A DNA stretch of 64,000 nt, taken from contig CAWUJT010000001.1 of NCBI GenBank assembly GCA_963922715.1, positions 16,002-80,001 on the forward strand, given 5' to 3'. A program made the translations under genes and the position numbers. This document shows positions 19,295-27,567 of this stretch, one piece after another. The stretch comes from CAWUJT01 sp963922715. Lineage in GTDB: Bacteria; Pseudomonadota; Alphaproteobacteria; Rhodobacterales; Rhodobacteraceae. Position 1 is the first letter of the stretch. Every line of letters starts with the position of its first letter. The notes under the pieces were generated by a model. The model was not told where the DNA came from. It ran no database searches and was given only the letters and a program-made list of their open reading frames with translations.

Positions 19295-20635
19295 ATGACT
19301 CGATCTACTAAATCTGCTGGAAAGATCGCAATTGTTGATGATGAACAAGATATGCGGCAATCCATTAGCCAATGGTTGTCCTTGTCTGGGCATGAAACAG
19401 AAACATACGCGAGTGCTGAAGATGCCTTGATGCAAATAGGCCCAAATTATCCTGGCATCGTCATATCTGATATCAAGATGCCTGGTATAGATGGGATAAC
19501 ATTTCTGCGTCGCTTGATGGGGCTCGATTCTAGTTTGCCAGTTATTCTAATCACGGGACATGGTGATGTGGCTATGGCTGTGGAAGCCATGCGCATAGGC
19601 GCATATGATTTCTTGGAAAAACCCTTCAACCCTGACCGTATGTCAGAGATTGCGCGACGCGCCCTAACCACACGTCGCTTAACACTCGATAACCGTATGC
19701 TCCGGCGAGAACTTTCCGATGGTACGGCGCTCATGCGAAAACTAATTGGATCCTCAGCAGTCATGGAGCGACTACGAGAGGATATCTTGGATTTGGGCCA
19801 GGCTGATAGCCATGTTTTAATCACTGGAGAAGCAGGTACAGGAAAAACCCTTGTTGCGCAGGCATTGCATGCCGTTGGGGCGCGTCAAGGAAAGCGTTTG
19901 GTGAGCTTATCGTGTGCAGCTTTTGACATAAAGACATTAGATGCGGCTCTTTTCAAAGGTATTAGAAACGATATTGCCATGGTGGAACAAGCGCGTGGCG
20001 GAACGCTCGTTATTGAAGATATAGAGGCAATGCCCGCTGATATTCAGGCAAAATTTCTTACATTTCTGAATGATCTCGACGCTTCTTCAGAAATCCGTGT
20101 TGTGGCAATTTTTAATGGGATGGGCAGTGAGAAAACATGTGAAGAGATACTAAGACCTGATCTTTACTATCGTCTTGCTGGATTAAATCTCACTGTACCT
20201 CCATTGCGTGAGAGAGGGGAAGACATACTCACCCTATTTACGCATTTTGCAGATCAGTTTGCTGAAGATTATGGGACGGATGCTCCTCAGATCACGGCAA
20301 TCGAGGCTGCCCAACTTTTGCAAGCGGCTTGGCCAGGTAATGTGCGCCAATTGATAAACCTTGCGGAACGTTCCGTTCTTCAAAAACGGCGTGGGGTGGG
20401 ATCGATTACGGTACTGCTTGATGAAAACACAGGCGCTCTTTCCTCTGTCCCACTGACAACACAAGGCAAGCCTTTAAAGGAATATGTAGATGCTTTTGAG
20501 CGTATGCTGATTGAAAATACAATGCGCCGTCATCGTGGCTCTATTGCGGGGGTTATGGAAGAATTAAGTCTGCCAAGGCGCACGCTGAATGAAAAAATGG
20601 CAAAATATGGCTTGAGCCGTGGAAATTACCTTTGA
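19295..20635 (+). CDS. dctD: DctD-family response regulator with degenerate AAA+ domain
   Basis: A 446-residue receiver/AAA+/Fis regulator paired with dctB. Receiver residues 8-125 hold D15, D16, phosphoacceptor D59 and K109. Walker A GEAGTGKT is at 178-185 and arginine-finger segment RPDLYYRL at 287-294. The sigma-54-contacting GAFTGA loop is missing: between LF (219-220) and GGTL (235-238) there are only 14 residues where sigma-54 activators have about 22. The Walker B acidic pair reads E241-D242 instead of D-E. The C-terminus keeps a Fis-type helix-turn-helix (RGSIAGVMEELSLPRRTLNEK, split by a few residues). It is probably not a sigma-54 activator; action through sigma-70 or as a repressor is inferred. 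Confidence 0.88.
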   Translation: MTRSTKSAGKIAIVDDEQDMRQSISQWLSLSGHETETYASAEDALMQIGPNYPGIVISDIKMPGIDGITFLRRLMGLDSSLPVILITGHGDVAMAVEAMRIGAYDFLEKPFNPDRMSEIARRALTTRRLTLDNRMLRRELSDGTALMRKLIGSSAVMERLREDILDLGQADSHVLITGEAGTGKTLVAQALHAVGARQGKRLVSLSCAAFDIKTLDAALFKGIRNDIAMVEQARGGTLVIEDIEAMPADIQAKFLTFLNDLDASSEIRVVAIFNGMGSEKTCEEILRPDLYYRLAGLNLTVPPLRERGEDILTLFTHFADQFAEDYGTDAPQITAIEAAQLLQAAWPGNVRQLINLAERSVLQKRRGVGSITVLLDENTGALSSVPLTTQGKPLKEYVDAFERMLIENTMRRHRGSIAGVMEELSLPRRTLNEKMAKYGLSRGNYL

Positions 20636-21048
20636 TCGCCCCCAAGACTTTGAAAGTATTTGCATGGCAAGTATTTCAGGCGTAAGTTAAGATAACTATT
20701 TAACACAAATATGAAAAGTAAGACTAAAAATAATGTCCTGGGCAATTCAAGATTAAATAGAAACTTTTTGAATTGCCTGGCAGATATGGGCTTTGCCCTA
20801 GATTTTTGCGCTATGGTTGTCATGCAACCCATCGCAAAGCAGAGTAGATATGTAAAAGTATCAGAAAGTAAACGCAATGACGCTTATGTTTGCAAGTTTT
20901 GCCGATAACTATTGGCAGTGCCAGTTCGAAAACTGCGTCAGAAAACAAAGAATACATCCCTCAAGGTTTGGCCGTTTCAAAGACACATGTAATCGATTTG
21001 ATTATTGCATGCAGTTCTGTCACCGGCAGCCTGGGATAGAAAGAGACA
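20636..21048 (+). other. 413-bp intergenic region, probable structured rne leader
   Basis: No convincing gene lies here; short open frames lack binding sites and composition support. It is AT-rich and holds several inverted repeats: GGCAATTCAA (20741-20750) with TTGAATTGCC (20768-20777), a perfect 10-bp stem; GGGC/GCCC around TTT at 20788-20798; and ATGGTTG near 20814 with CAACCCAT near 20825. RNase E mRNAs in other bacteria have long structured leaders through which the enzyme cleaves its own message, so these hairpins are reasonable candidates for autoregulation. That link is inference. The promoter position is not clear. Confidence 0.5.
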
Positions 21049-23667
21049 ATGGCAAAGAAAATGCTTATAGATGCTACACATCCCGAAGAGACGCGGGTTG
21101 TGGTAGCCGATGGAAACAAAGTCGACGAGTTTGATTTTGAAACTATTAATAAACGCCAGCTTGTTGGGAATATTTATCTGGCAAAAGTCACGCGTGTAGA
21201 GCCGTCTCTACAAGCAGCATTTGTGGATTATGGAGGAAACCGCCATGGATTTTTGGCGTTTTCTGAAATACATCCCGATTACTATCAAATTCCCAAAGCG
21301 GATCGAGATGCGCTTTTGGCAGAAGAAATCGCGGAAGCCGAGGCTTCAAAACCCGAAGAGCATACTCAGTCAGGCGAAGGCGACGTTTCAAATAAGTCAG
21401 ACCATCGTGGCGACGAAGACGTCAATCTAGAAGTACAAAATAAAAAAGAAGCTGGCACAGAGAACGACGTTTCCGCTGATACAGCAAATGGCGCAAAGGC
21501 TCACAATGTTCCTGCAGATACAGGACTTGGTGATAGTACAATTACACAAGACCCAGAAACCAGTATTGACGTTTCATCAGGCCTTGAAATCGGAGCTTCA
21601 GATGAACAGCTGAGCAAAAATCTCACAAAACCTGATACTATTCTAGGAATGGATATTGTTGAAATCGTTGAAGACTCACACGAAAGTATCGAGTTTTCCG
21701 AAGAAAACGCGCAATCTAAAAATATAGATGAGCCTGCAGAGGATTTGATAGATGAAGTATCCGCAGATGACCTGGACCAAGATGAAATACGTCCTGTGCG
21801 CCGTTTGCGGACACGTCGATACAAAATTCAAGAAGTTATAAAAGTTCGGCAAATCATGTTGATTCAAGTCGTCAAAGAAGAGCGTGGAAACAAGGGTGCG
21901 GCGCTTACAACATATCTCAGCCTTGCGGGACGATACTGTGTACTTATGCCCAACACGGCGCGGGGTGGGGGCATCAGCCGCAAAATCACCCACGCTTCTG
22001 ATCGAAAGAAACTCAAAGAAATTGCTGCAGACATCGATGTGCCAAAAGATGTGGGCCTGATTATTCGTACAGCAGGCGCAAAACGCTCCAAAACAGAGAT
22101 TAAACGTGATTATGAATATCTACAGCGTCAATGGGAGCAGATCAGAGACTTAACGCTCAAGTCTATTGCACCTGCGCCAATATATGAAGAAGGGGATCTT
22201 ATCAGACGTTCTATTCGCGATCTTTATACACGCGAAATCGATGAAGTTTTGGTCGAAGGTGAAACAGGATATCGCCAAGCTAAAGATTTCATGAAAATGA
22301 TCATGCCATCGCATGCTAAAAATGTGAAACCGTATACGGAAAGAATGCCTCTTTTTACCCGCTATCAAGTTGAAAGTTATCTTTCCGATATGTTTAATCC
22401 GAGAGTCCAACTGAGATCAGGTGGGTATATTGTCATTGATGTGACAGAAGCGCTTGTTGCCATTGATGTAAATTCTGGAAAGGCCACGAAACAAGGCTCG
22501 ATTGAAGAAACTGCTCTAAAGACAAATCTCGAAGCGGCTGTAGAAGTTGCGCGTCAACTACGTCTTAGGGATCTTGCTGGGTTAATCATTATTGATTTTA
22601 TAGATATGGATGAGAGACGCAATAATACGGCTGTCGAGAAACGTATTAAAGAAGCTCTTCAAACAGATCGTGCGCGGATTCAAGTCGGTCGTATTTCAGG
22701 CTTTGGGCTCATGGAAATGTCACGTCAACGCTTGCGCCCGGGTATGATTGAAGCAACCACCCAGTCCTGTCCTGCCTGCCATGGAACGGGTTTGGTGCGC
22801 TCTGGTGACAGTATTGCTCTGCAAATCTTGCGTACATTAGAAGAAGAGGGCACACGTGGACAAACCGATGAAATCGTTTTAAAAGTGCCAGTCCAAGTTG
22901 CTAATTTTATTATCAACCAAAAACGAGCGCATTTAACGCAGATCGAAGAACGCTATAAAATAGCTGTGAGCATTGTTGCTGACCCTCATTTGGTTGTGCC
23001 AGATTACGAGATGGAAAAAATAAAGAATACCAGCCGTATATCTTCTAAACAAAGCCCATCAATCGTTTCTGTTGACAGTTCATTTATTGACGACACTCGA
23101 GAACAAAACACAGATCTTGAAGAAGAAGTTGCAGAAGGAACCGAAGAAGAGAAAACCAAACCACGACGTCGTAGGCGATCGCGTCGTCGCGGAAAAGCAA
23201 CGACTGAGCTGGTTGAAAATTCTGATACAAATAATACCGATAAAAAAGATACGGCCAATTCAACCGATGAAGAAATTCAAATTGCGGCAGACAAAAATCC
23301 AGCGGAAAAGAGCAGTTCTACTAGACCCAAACGCCGGCGTAATAAAAAACCTCAGCATATTGATGATAAAACAGAAACAGAAGTTTCTAAATCTGCCCAA
23401 TTAAACGCTGCGTCTGACAGTGACGCGCCTGATGTTCAATCCAAAAATATGGAAAATGTTTCTCAGGGGTTGACCGTCACACAGTCCAAATCAAAGCCGC
23501 GCCAACGCGCAAAAGCGCCAGCCACAGAAGATATATCAGATATTGCATTATCACAGATAGAATCTCCCCCTCAAACTCACCAACAGGATATCTCATCTAA
23601 TGATACACGTACGAAAGTGTCGAACGAAGAACCAAAAGCGAAACGTCTAGGCTGGTGGCGGCGGTAA
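21049..23667 (+). CDS. rne: ribonuclease E
   Basis: The main endonuclease of mRNA decay and rRNA/tRNA maturation and scaffold of the degradosome. The 872-residue protein has an S1 domain from residue 36, catalytic Asp residues at D473 and D516 and the Zn-link C574-P-A-C577. These have the same spacing as E. coli D303, D346 and C404/C407 but are shifted by 170 residues. The shift is caused by an acidic Glu/Asp/Ser-rich insertion at roughly 94-260 within the S1 region, a known alphaproteobacterial trait. The C-terminal 220 residues are low-complexity, with Arg-rich KPRRRRRSRRRGK and acidic tracts, typical of the disordered scaffold. The start has GAAAGAGAC upstream. Confidence 0.97.
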   Translation: MAKKMLIDATHPEETRVVVADGNKVDEFDFETINKRQLVGNIYLAKVTRVEPSLQAAFVDYGGNRHGFLAFSEIHPDYYQIPKADRDALLAEEIAEAEASKPEEHTQSGEGDVSNKSDHRGDEDVNLEVQNKKEAGTENDVSADTANGAKAHNVPADTGLGDSTITQDPETSIDVSSGLEIGASDEQLSKNLTKPDTILGMDIVEIVEDSHESIEFSEENAQSKNIDEPAEDLIDEVSADDLDQDEIRPVRRLRTRRYKIQEVIKVRQIMLIQVVKEERGNKGAALTTYLSLAGRYCVLMPNTARGGGISRKITHASDRKKLKEIAADIDVPKDVGLIIRTAGAKRSKTEIKRDYEYLQRQWEQIRDLTLKSIAPAPIYEEGDLIRRSIRDLYTREIDEVLVEGETGYRQAKDFMKMIMPSHAKNVKPYTERMPLFTRYQVESYLSDMFNPRVQLRSGGYIVIDVTEALVAIDVNSGKATKQGSIEETALKTNLEAAVEVARQLRLRDLAGLIIIDFIDMDERRNNTAVEKRIKEALQTDRARIQVGRISGFGLMEMSRQRLRPGMIEATTQSCPACHGTGLVRSGDSIALQILRTLEEEGTRGQTDEIVLKVPVQVANFIINQKRAHLTQIEERYKIAVSIVADPHLVVPDYEMEKIKNTSRISSKQSPSIVSVDSSFIDDTREQNTDLEEEVAEGTEEEKTKPRRRRRSRRRGKATTELVENSDTNNTDKKDTANSTDEEIQIAADKNPAEKSSSTRPKRRRNKKPQHIDDKTETEVSKSAQLNAASDSDAPDVQSKNMENVSQGLTVTQSKSKPRQRAKAPATEDISDIALSQIESPPQTHQQDISSNDTRTKVSNEEPKAKRLGWWRR

Positions 23668-23810
23668 GATTTTAAAATGTTATATGACTGACATAAAATC
23701 TCTATACGCCTTAAATCATAAATTCTCCGAATTGTCGTGTATGTTTTGAATATGACACTCTACAAATGACTTCTGTGCGACATGAATGTTGGCTTCATCA
23801 AACGTTGTGT

Positions 23811-23824
23811 TTAATGTTCATTAA
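23811..23824 (+). promoter_or_regulatory. inverted repeat TTAATG-TT-CATTAA upstream of the MotA-like gene
   Basis: A perfect 6+6 palindrome with a 2-base centre lies 41 bases before the ATG at 23866, in the 198-base AT-rich gap after rne. The position suits an operator or promoter-proximal site. It resembles a TTAA-N6-TTAA arrangement, one base shorter than a CtrA box (TTAA-N7-TTAA). Binding protein unknown. Confidence 0.35.
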
Positions 23825-23865
23825 AAGACGGTAAAATTATTTCTAGTCTTACAAGGCTGAGCAGT

Positions 23866-25071
23866 ATGGTTGCATTAGATCTCAAACAGGACGCTAAATT
23901 TTCCCAACCCACCCGCCAGATCATCTCAATGATCCTTGTACTGCTGTCGGTTGGAGCGGGGCTTTACGTTGCTTATCCAACTCTTGAAACTGTTTTTGAA
24001 GCGAACCCATACCTAAACGGTTTGATCGTCGTTGTATTTATTCTTGGTGTTATCGCTTGTTTCTGGCAAGTTATTCAATTGTTTTCATCTGTGGTCTGGA
24101 TTGAAGCTTTTGCGCAAGATCGTATTGGCTTTGACTTAACGAAGGTTCCAAGCCTTCTTGCCACATTGTCAGGAGTGAAGCGTAGGCGCGGAACTTACTT
24201 TCAGATGAACACAAGTTCCGCTCGTTCGATACTCGACTCTGTTGCACAGCGTATGGAAGAGGCGCGCGATATAACCCGGTACATCATCAATTTATTGATT
24301 TTTCTTGGTCTCTTAGGAACATTTTATGGGCTCGCCACAACGGTTCCGGCGGTCGTTGACACAATTCGTTCGCTAGAACCTGACGCGGATGAGCAAGGTA
24401 TGGCTGTATTTGGGCGTTTGATTGGTGGGTTAGAAGATCAGCTTTCAGGCATGGGAACAGCTTTTGCTTCATCCCTTTTAGGATTGGCTGGTTCGCTTAT
24501 TGTAGGCTTGCTTGAACTTTTTGCGGGCCACGGACAAAATCGCTTTTATCGGGAACTTGAAGAATGGCTTAGTTCAATAACCCGCATTGGGATCATTTCA
24601 GGTGAAGGCGAAGATACACTGGACAAGTATTCCATCGCAACCGTGATTGATCACATGAATTATCAGATTGAACAGCTTCAGGAAGTGGTGGTAAAATCAG
24701 AAGCTGCACGTACAAAATCTGATGAAAACTTGGCAGAACTTACAGACGCTGTCGGCAGAATTAGCACTCAAATCAGTACATGGGGCTCTTTGACCAAAGC
24801 AATGGAACGCGTTGCACATGGTCAAGAAAACATTGTCTCCGTTCTTCAAACCACCGGTGGGAAGGAAGGCGGTCTTGATGCAGAAAGCCGTATGAGGATA
24901 CGGTCCATTGATGTCCAGCTTCTCAAAATTTTTGAAGAAATGGCATCTGGGCGCCTGCATGCAATAGATGAAATACGTGGAGAAATGAGCGATCTGACCC
25001 GTAGCTTGAATCAACTGACACGTCTGGCGCGCGCAAGCCAAATGAAGGCCAGTGCTGAGCTAGAGGAGTAA
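23866..25071 (+). CDS. MotA/TolQ/ExbB-type proton-channel protein
   Basis: A 401-residue inner-membrane protein. Two hydrophobic segments lie at about residues 20-40 and 50-70, and two more at about 142-165 and 195-220. The latter pair carry the family signature (LLGTFYGLATTVPAVV and GMGTAFASSLLGLAGSLIVG), the channel-forming helices of MotA/TolQ/ExbB and also ZorA. The C-terminal 170 residues are cytoplasmic and largely helical. The gene is 3 bases before the OmpA-domain gene, so both form one complex: a proton-driven stator or energiser. It is not the flagellar MotA, which has a different cytoplasmic loop and length. Its client is unknown. Confidence 0.8.
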   Translation: MVALDLKQDAKFSQPTRQIISMILVLLSVGAGLYVAYPTLETVFEANPYLNGLIVVVFILGVIACFWQVIQLFSSVVWIEAFAQDRIGFDLTKVPSLLATLSGVKRRRGTYFQMNTSSARSILDSVAQRMEEARDITRYIINLLIFLGLLGTFYGLATTVPAVVDTIRSLEPDADEQGMAVFGRLIGGLEDQLSGMGTAFASSLLGLAGSLIVGLLELFAGHGQNRFYRELEEWLSSITRIGIISGEGEDTLDKYSIATVIDHMNYQIEQLQEVVVKSEAARTKSDENLAELTDAVGRISTQISTWGSLTKAMERVAHGQENIVSVLQTTGGKEGGLDAESRMRIRSIDVQLLKIFEEMASGRLHAIDEIRGEMSDLTRSLNQLTRLARASQMKASAELEE

Positions 25072-25074
25072 GTT

Positions 25075-27567
25075 ATGGCACTGTCTCGCCGCAGCACGAC
25101 GCGCTTTACCGCGAATGTGTGGCCAGGCTTTGTGGATGCAATGACTGCCTTGTTGCTTGTCTTGATGTTTGTGCTTTCCATTTTTATGATCGTTCAATTC
25201 ATCCTATCAGAAACAATCTCGGATCAAGATACGGAACTTGATCGTCTGAGCGATGAAATAACATCTCTTGCGCAAGAACTCGGATTGGAACAACAACGCG
25301 GGTTTAACCTTGAGACTCAAATCATTGATCTCACACAGGAACGCAACCGTCAGCAAGCTCTGATTGCGACGTTACGTACACAATCAAGCGATCTCCAGGC
25401 GCGCGTTGCCAGCTTTGAAGAACAGGTCGCAGGATTGCTTGCCGAGCGCAGCAATTTGCAGACACAGCTGGCAAGTACACAACAAAGTTTGACTGAGACA
25501 ACACAGACACTCGAAGAGACACAAAACCGCTTGACAGCCTCTAACACTGAAGTCACCCAGTTGATCGGCGCACAAGAAGCCTTGCAATTGGCACTTGCGC
25601 GCGCGCGCGACGAGATTGACGCACAAGTGGAAGCCGCGCGCCTTGCAGCCGCCGAGCGTGAGGCTATGGAGGCGCTTATTGCCGATCTGCAAAGCGATAT
25701 TGCCGAAACAGAAATATCCTTGGCCCAGACACTTGCCGCCCTCACAGAAAGCACAAATCAAGTTGGGACACTTTCAACCCAACTTGAGGCTATGCAGGCA
25801 GAGCTTTCGGAGGAAGAAAAAGCGCGGCTTGCAGAGGTCGCCGCCGCCGAGGCTTTACGAAACGAACTCGCCACTGTCAGGGAAGGGTTGAGCGCACAAG
25901 AACAGGCGCGGCTTGCGGAAGCGGCCGCTGCCGAACAGTTACGCAATCGCTTAGAAAACGCAGAGGCAGAACTTACCGCAATGACACTTGCGCTTGAAGA
26001 ACAGCGTCAAAAAGCCGAAGAAACGCTTATCTTGTTGGCCGCCGCCGAAACACAGCAAGAGGACCTTACGGCGCAATTGGCGCAAGCATTATTAGAGCTT
26101 GAAAGCACAGAACTTGCAGCTGCTGCAGTGAAGCAGAATGCAGATTTACGGCTGGCAGAGCTTTTGGCGGAACTGCGTGCGGCGCGAAACCAGTCCAACG
26201 AGCAGGCTTCAGCGGCAAGAGATACACAAATGCGTCTCAACGAAACGCGCGCGCGTTTGGAAATATCACGCGCTGAAATGGCGTCCGCTCTGGATACTGT
26301 AAATGAACTCGACCAACGTCTGACAACCGCACAGGCTGCGTTAGCCGCTACCGAAAGAAACGCGCAAAACTTGTCTTTAAAGGTGCAAAGCTTGGAGATG
26401 CAATTGGCCGTGGCTCAGCAAGCACCAGCGCGGGACGATGGCAGTGCACCAGATGCTTCTGTTCAGGCTGAACTGCAGAGGCGCTTGGACGATGTTCTCA
26501 GCGATAGAAACAGGCTGACAAGCATAAATCAAAATCTCGAGGCTGAGATAGCTACTTTACGCGTTCAACAAAGACAAGAACAGCAGGAAAGGACAAATCT
26601 TCGGGAAGCGCTTGAAGCGGCTATCGCGGCAGAACTCGCTCAGCTAGATGCATTGGAGACCACACAGGAAGATCTTGCCGCCGCGCTTGCTGCCCGATTG
26701 GCGGCTGAACGGGAAACCGATAAAGCTTTAACGGTAGCAGAACAGCGGGCTGTGTTACTTGCGCAAGCTGAAACCGCTCTTTCTGAAGCGGAGGACGATG
26801 TATTAGCTGCGCGACGCGACGCGGCACTTCTTAATGAACAACTGCGCGAACTGCGTGCACAACTTCGCGCTTTATCTGTGACCTTAGACGTTTATCAATC
26901 TCAGGATGAAGAAAAACAGGTCCAGATTGAAAACCTCAGCTCACGGCTTAACACGGCCCTTGCACGTGTCGCCGAAGAGCAACGTCAGCGTGCGGAAGCA
27001 GCTGAAGACATACTTGCCTTGCAAAGAGAGTTAGACAGCGAGCGGCTCTTAAGACTGGAAGCAGAGGCTGATTTGCTGGCTGAGCTTGAGAAAGAAAACG
27101 AAGCCCTCAGCCGCGCACAGTCAGAATTCTTTGGGCAATTGCGTGATATTTTTGAAAATCAAGACGGCGTTGAAATTGTGGGTGACAGATTTGTCTTTCG
27201 CTCAGAAGTTCTCTTTCCTTTAGGCGGGGCGGAGTTGTCAGCAGATGGACGTGATGAAATCGCAAAAGTGGCGGGAATACTACAAGAGGCATCGGCACGT
27301 ATCCCTCCGGAAATCAATTGGGTGTTACAGGTCAACGGTCATACAGATAATGTCCCTGTCTCAAGTACGAACCGCTACAAAAACAACTGGGAGTTGAGCC
27401 AAGCGCGGGCCTTGTCCGTTGTGATTTATCTGATTGAAGAGCTTGGCTTGCCACCTGACCGCTTGTCTGCGAATGGATTTGGTGAATATCAACCCATCAA
27501 TTTTGCAGACACGCCGGAAGCACGGGCGCAGAACCGTAGGATTGAATTGAAGTTTACTCAGAGATAA
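25075..27567 (+). CDS. MotB-like protein: one TM helix, ~600-residue coiled coil, C-terminal OmpA domain
   Basis: An 830-residue protein. Residues 20-43 are a single membrane helix preceded by WPGFVDAMTALLLVL, with D21 at the position of the proton-carrying Asp of MotB. Residues about 45-690 are almost pure heptad-rich coiled coil (Ala, Glu, Gln, Leu, Arg), including a near-exact 28-residue (four-heptad) repeat, ARLAEVAAAEALRNEL at 250-265 and ARLAEAAAAEQLRNRL at 278-293. Residues about 700-830 are an OmpA/MotB peptidoglycan-binding domain (VNGHTDNVPVS, NWELSQARALSVV, GFGEYQP, NRRIELKF). It should be anchored in the membrane and bind the cell wall. MotB itself is about 300 residues. Confidence 0.85.
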   Translation: MALSRRSTTRFTANVWPGFVDAMTALLLVLMFVLSIFMIVQFILSETISDQDTELDRLSDEITSLAQELGLEQQRGFNLETQIIDLTQERNRQQALIATLRTQSSDLQARVASFEEQVAGLLAERSNLQTQLASTQQSLTETTQTLEETQNRLTASNTEVTQLIGAQEALQLALARARDEIDAQVEAARLAAAEREAMEALIADLQSDIAETEISLAQTLAALTESTNQVGTLSTQLEAMQAELSEEEKARLAEVAAAEALRNELATVREGLSAQEQARLAEAAAAEQLRNRLENAEAELTAMTLALEEQRQKAEETLILLAAAETQQEDLTAQLAQALLELESTELAAAAVKQNADLRLAELLAELRAARNQSNEQASAARDTQMRLNETRARLEISRAEMASALDTVNELDQRLTTAQAALAATERNAQNLSLKVQSLEMQLAVAQQAPARDDGSAPDASVQAELQRRLDDVLSDRNRLTSINQNLEAEIATLRVQQRQEQQERTNLREALEAAIAAELAQLDALETTQEDLAAALAARLAAERETDKALTVAEQRAVLLAQAETALSEAEDDVLAARRDAALLNEQLRELRAQLRALSVTLDVYQSQDEEKQVQIENLSSRLNTALARVAEEQRQRAEAAEDILALQRELDSERLLRLEAEADLLAELEKENEALSRAQSEFFGQLRDIFENQDGVEIVGDRFVFRSEVLFPLGGAELSADGRDEIAKVAGILQEASARIPPEINWVLQVNGHTDNVPVSSTNRYKNNWELSQARALSVVIYLIEELGLPPDRLSANGFGEYQPINFADTPEARAQNRRIELKFTQR

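Noticed and set aside
20711..20908. Small gene in the gap before rne
   Set aside because: The frame lacks a ribosome site, runs over the hairpin stems and shows no conserved pattern. The region is better explained as leader RNA.
23866..27567. Zorya-type anti-phage system (ZorA/ZorB)
   Set aside because: The channel signatures match ZorAB distantly, but in Zorya the long tail is on ZorA and ZorB is short. Here the B subunit carries the coiled coil, and no helicase- or nuclease-type ZorC, ZorD or ZorE is adjacent; the next genes are a peptidase and clpA.
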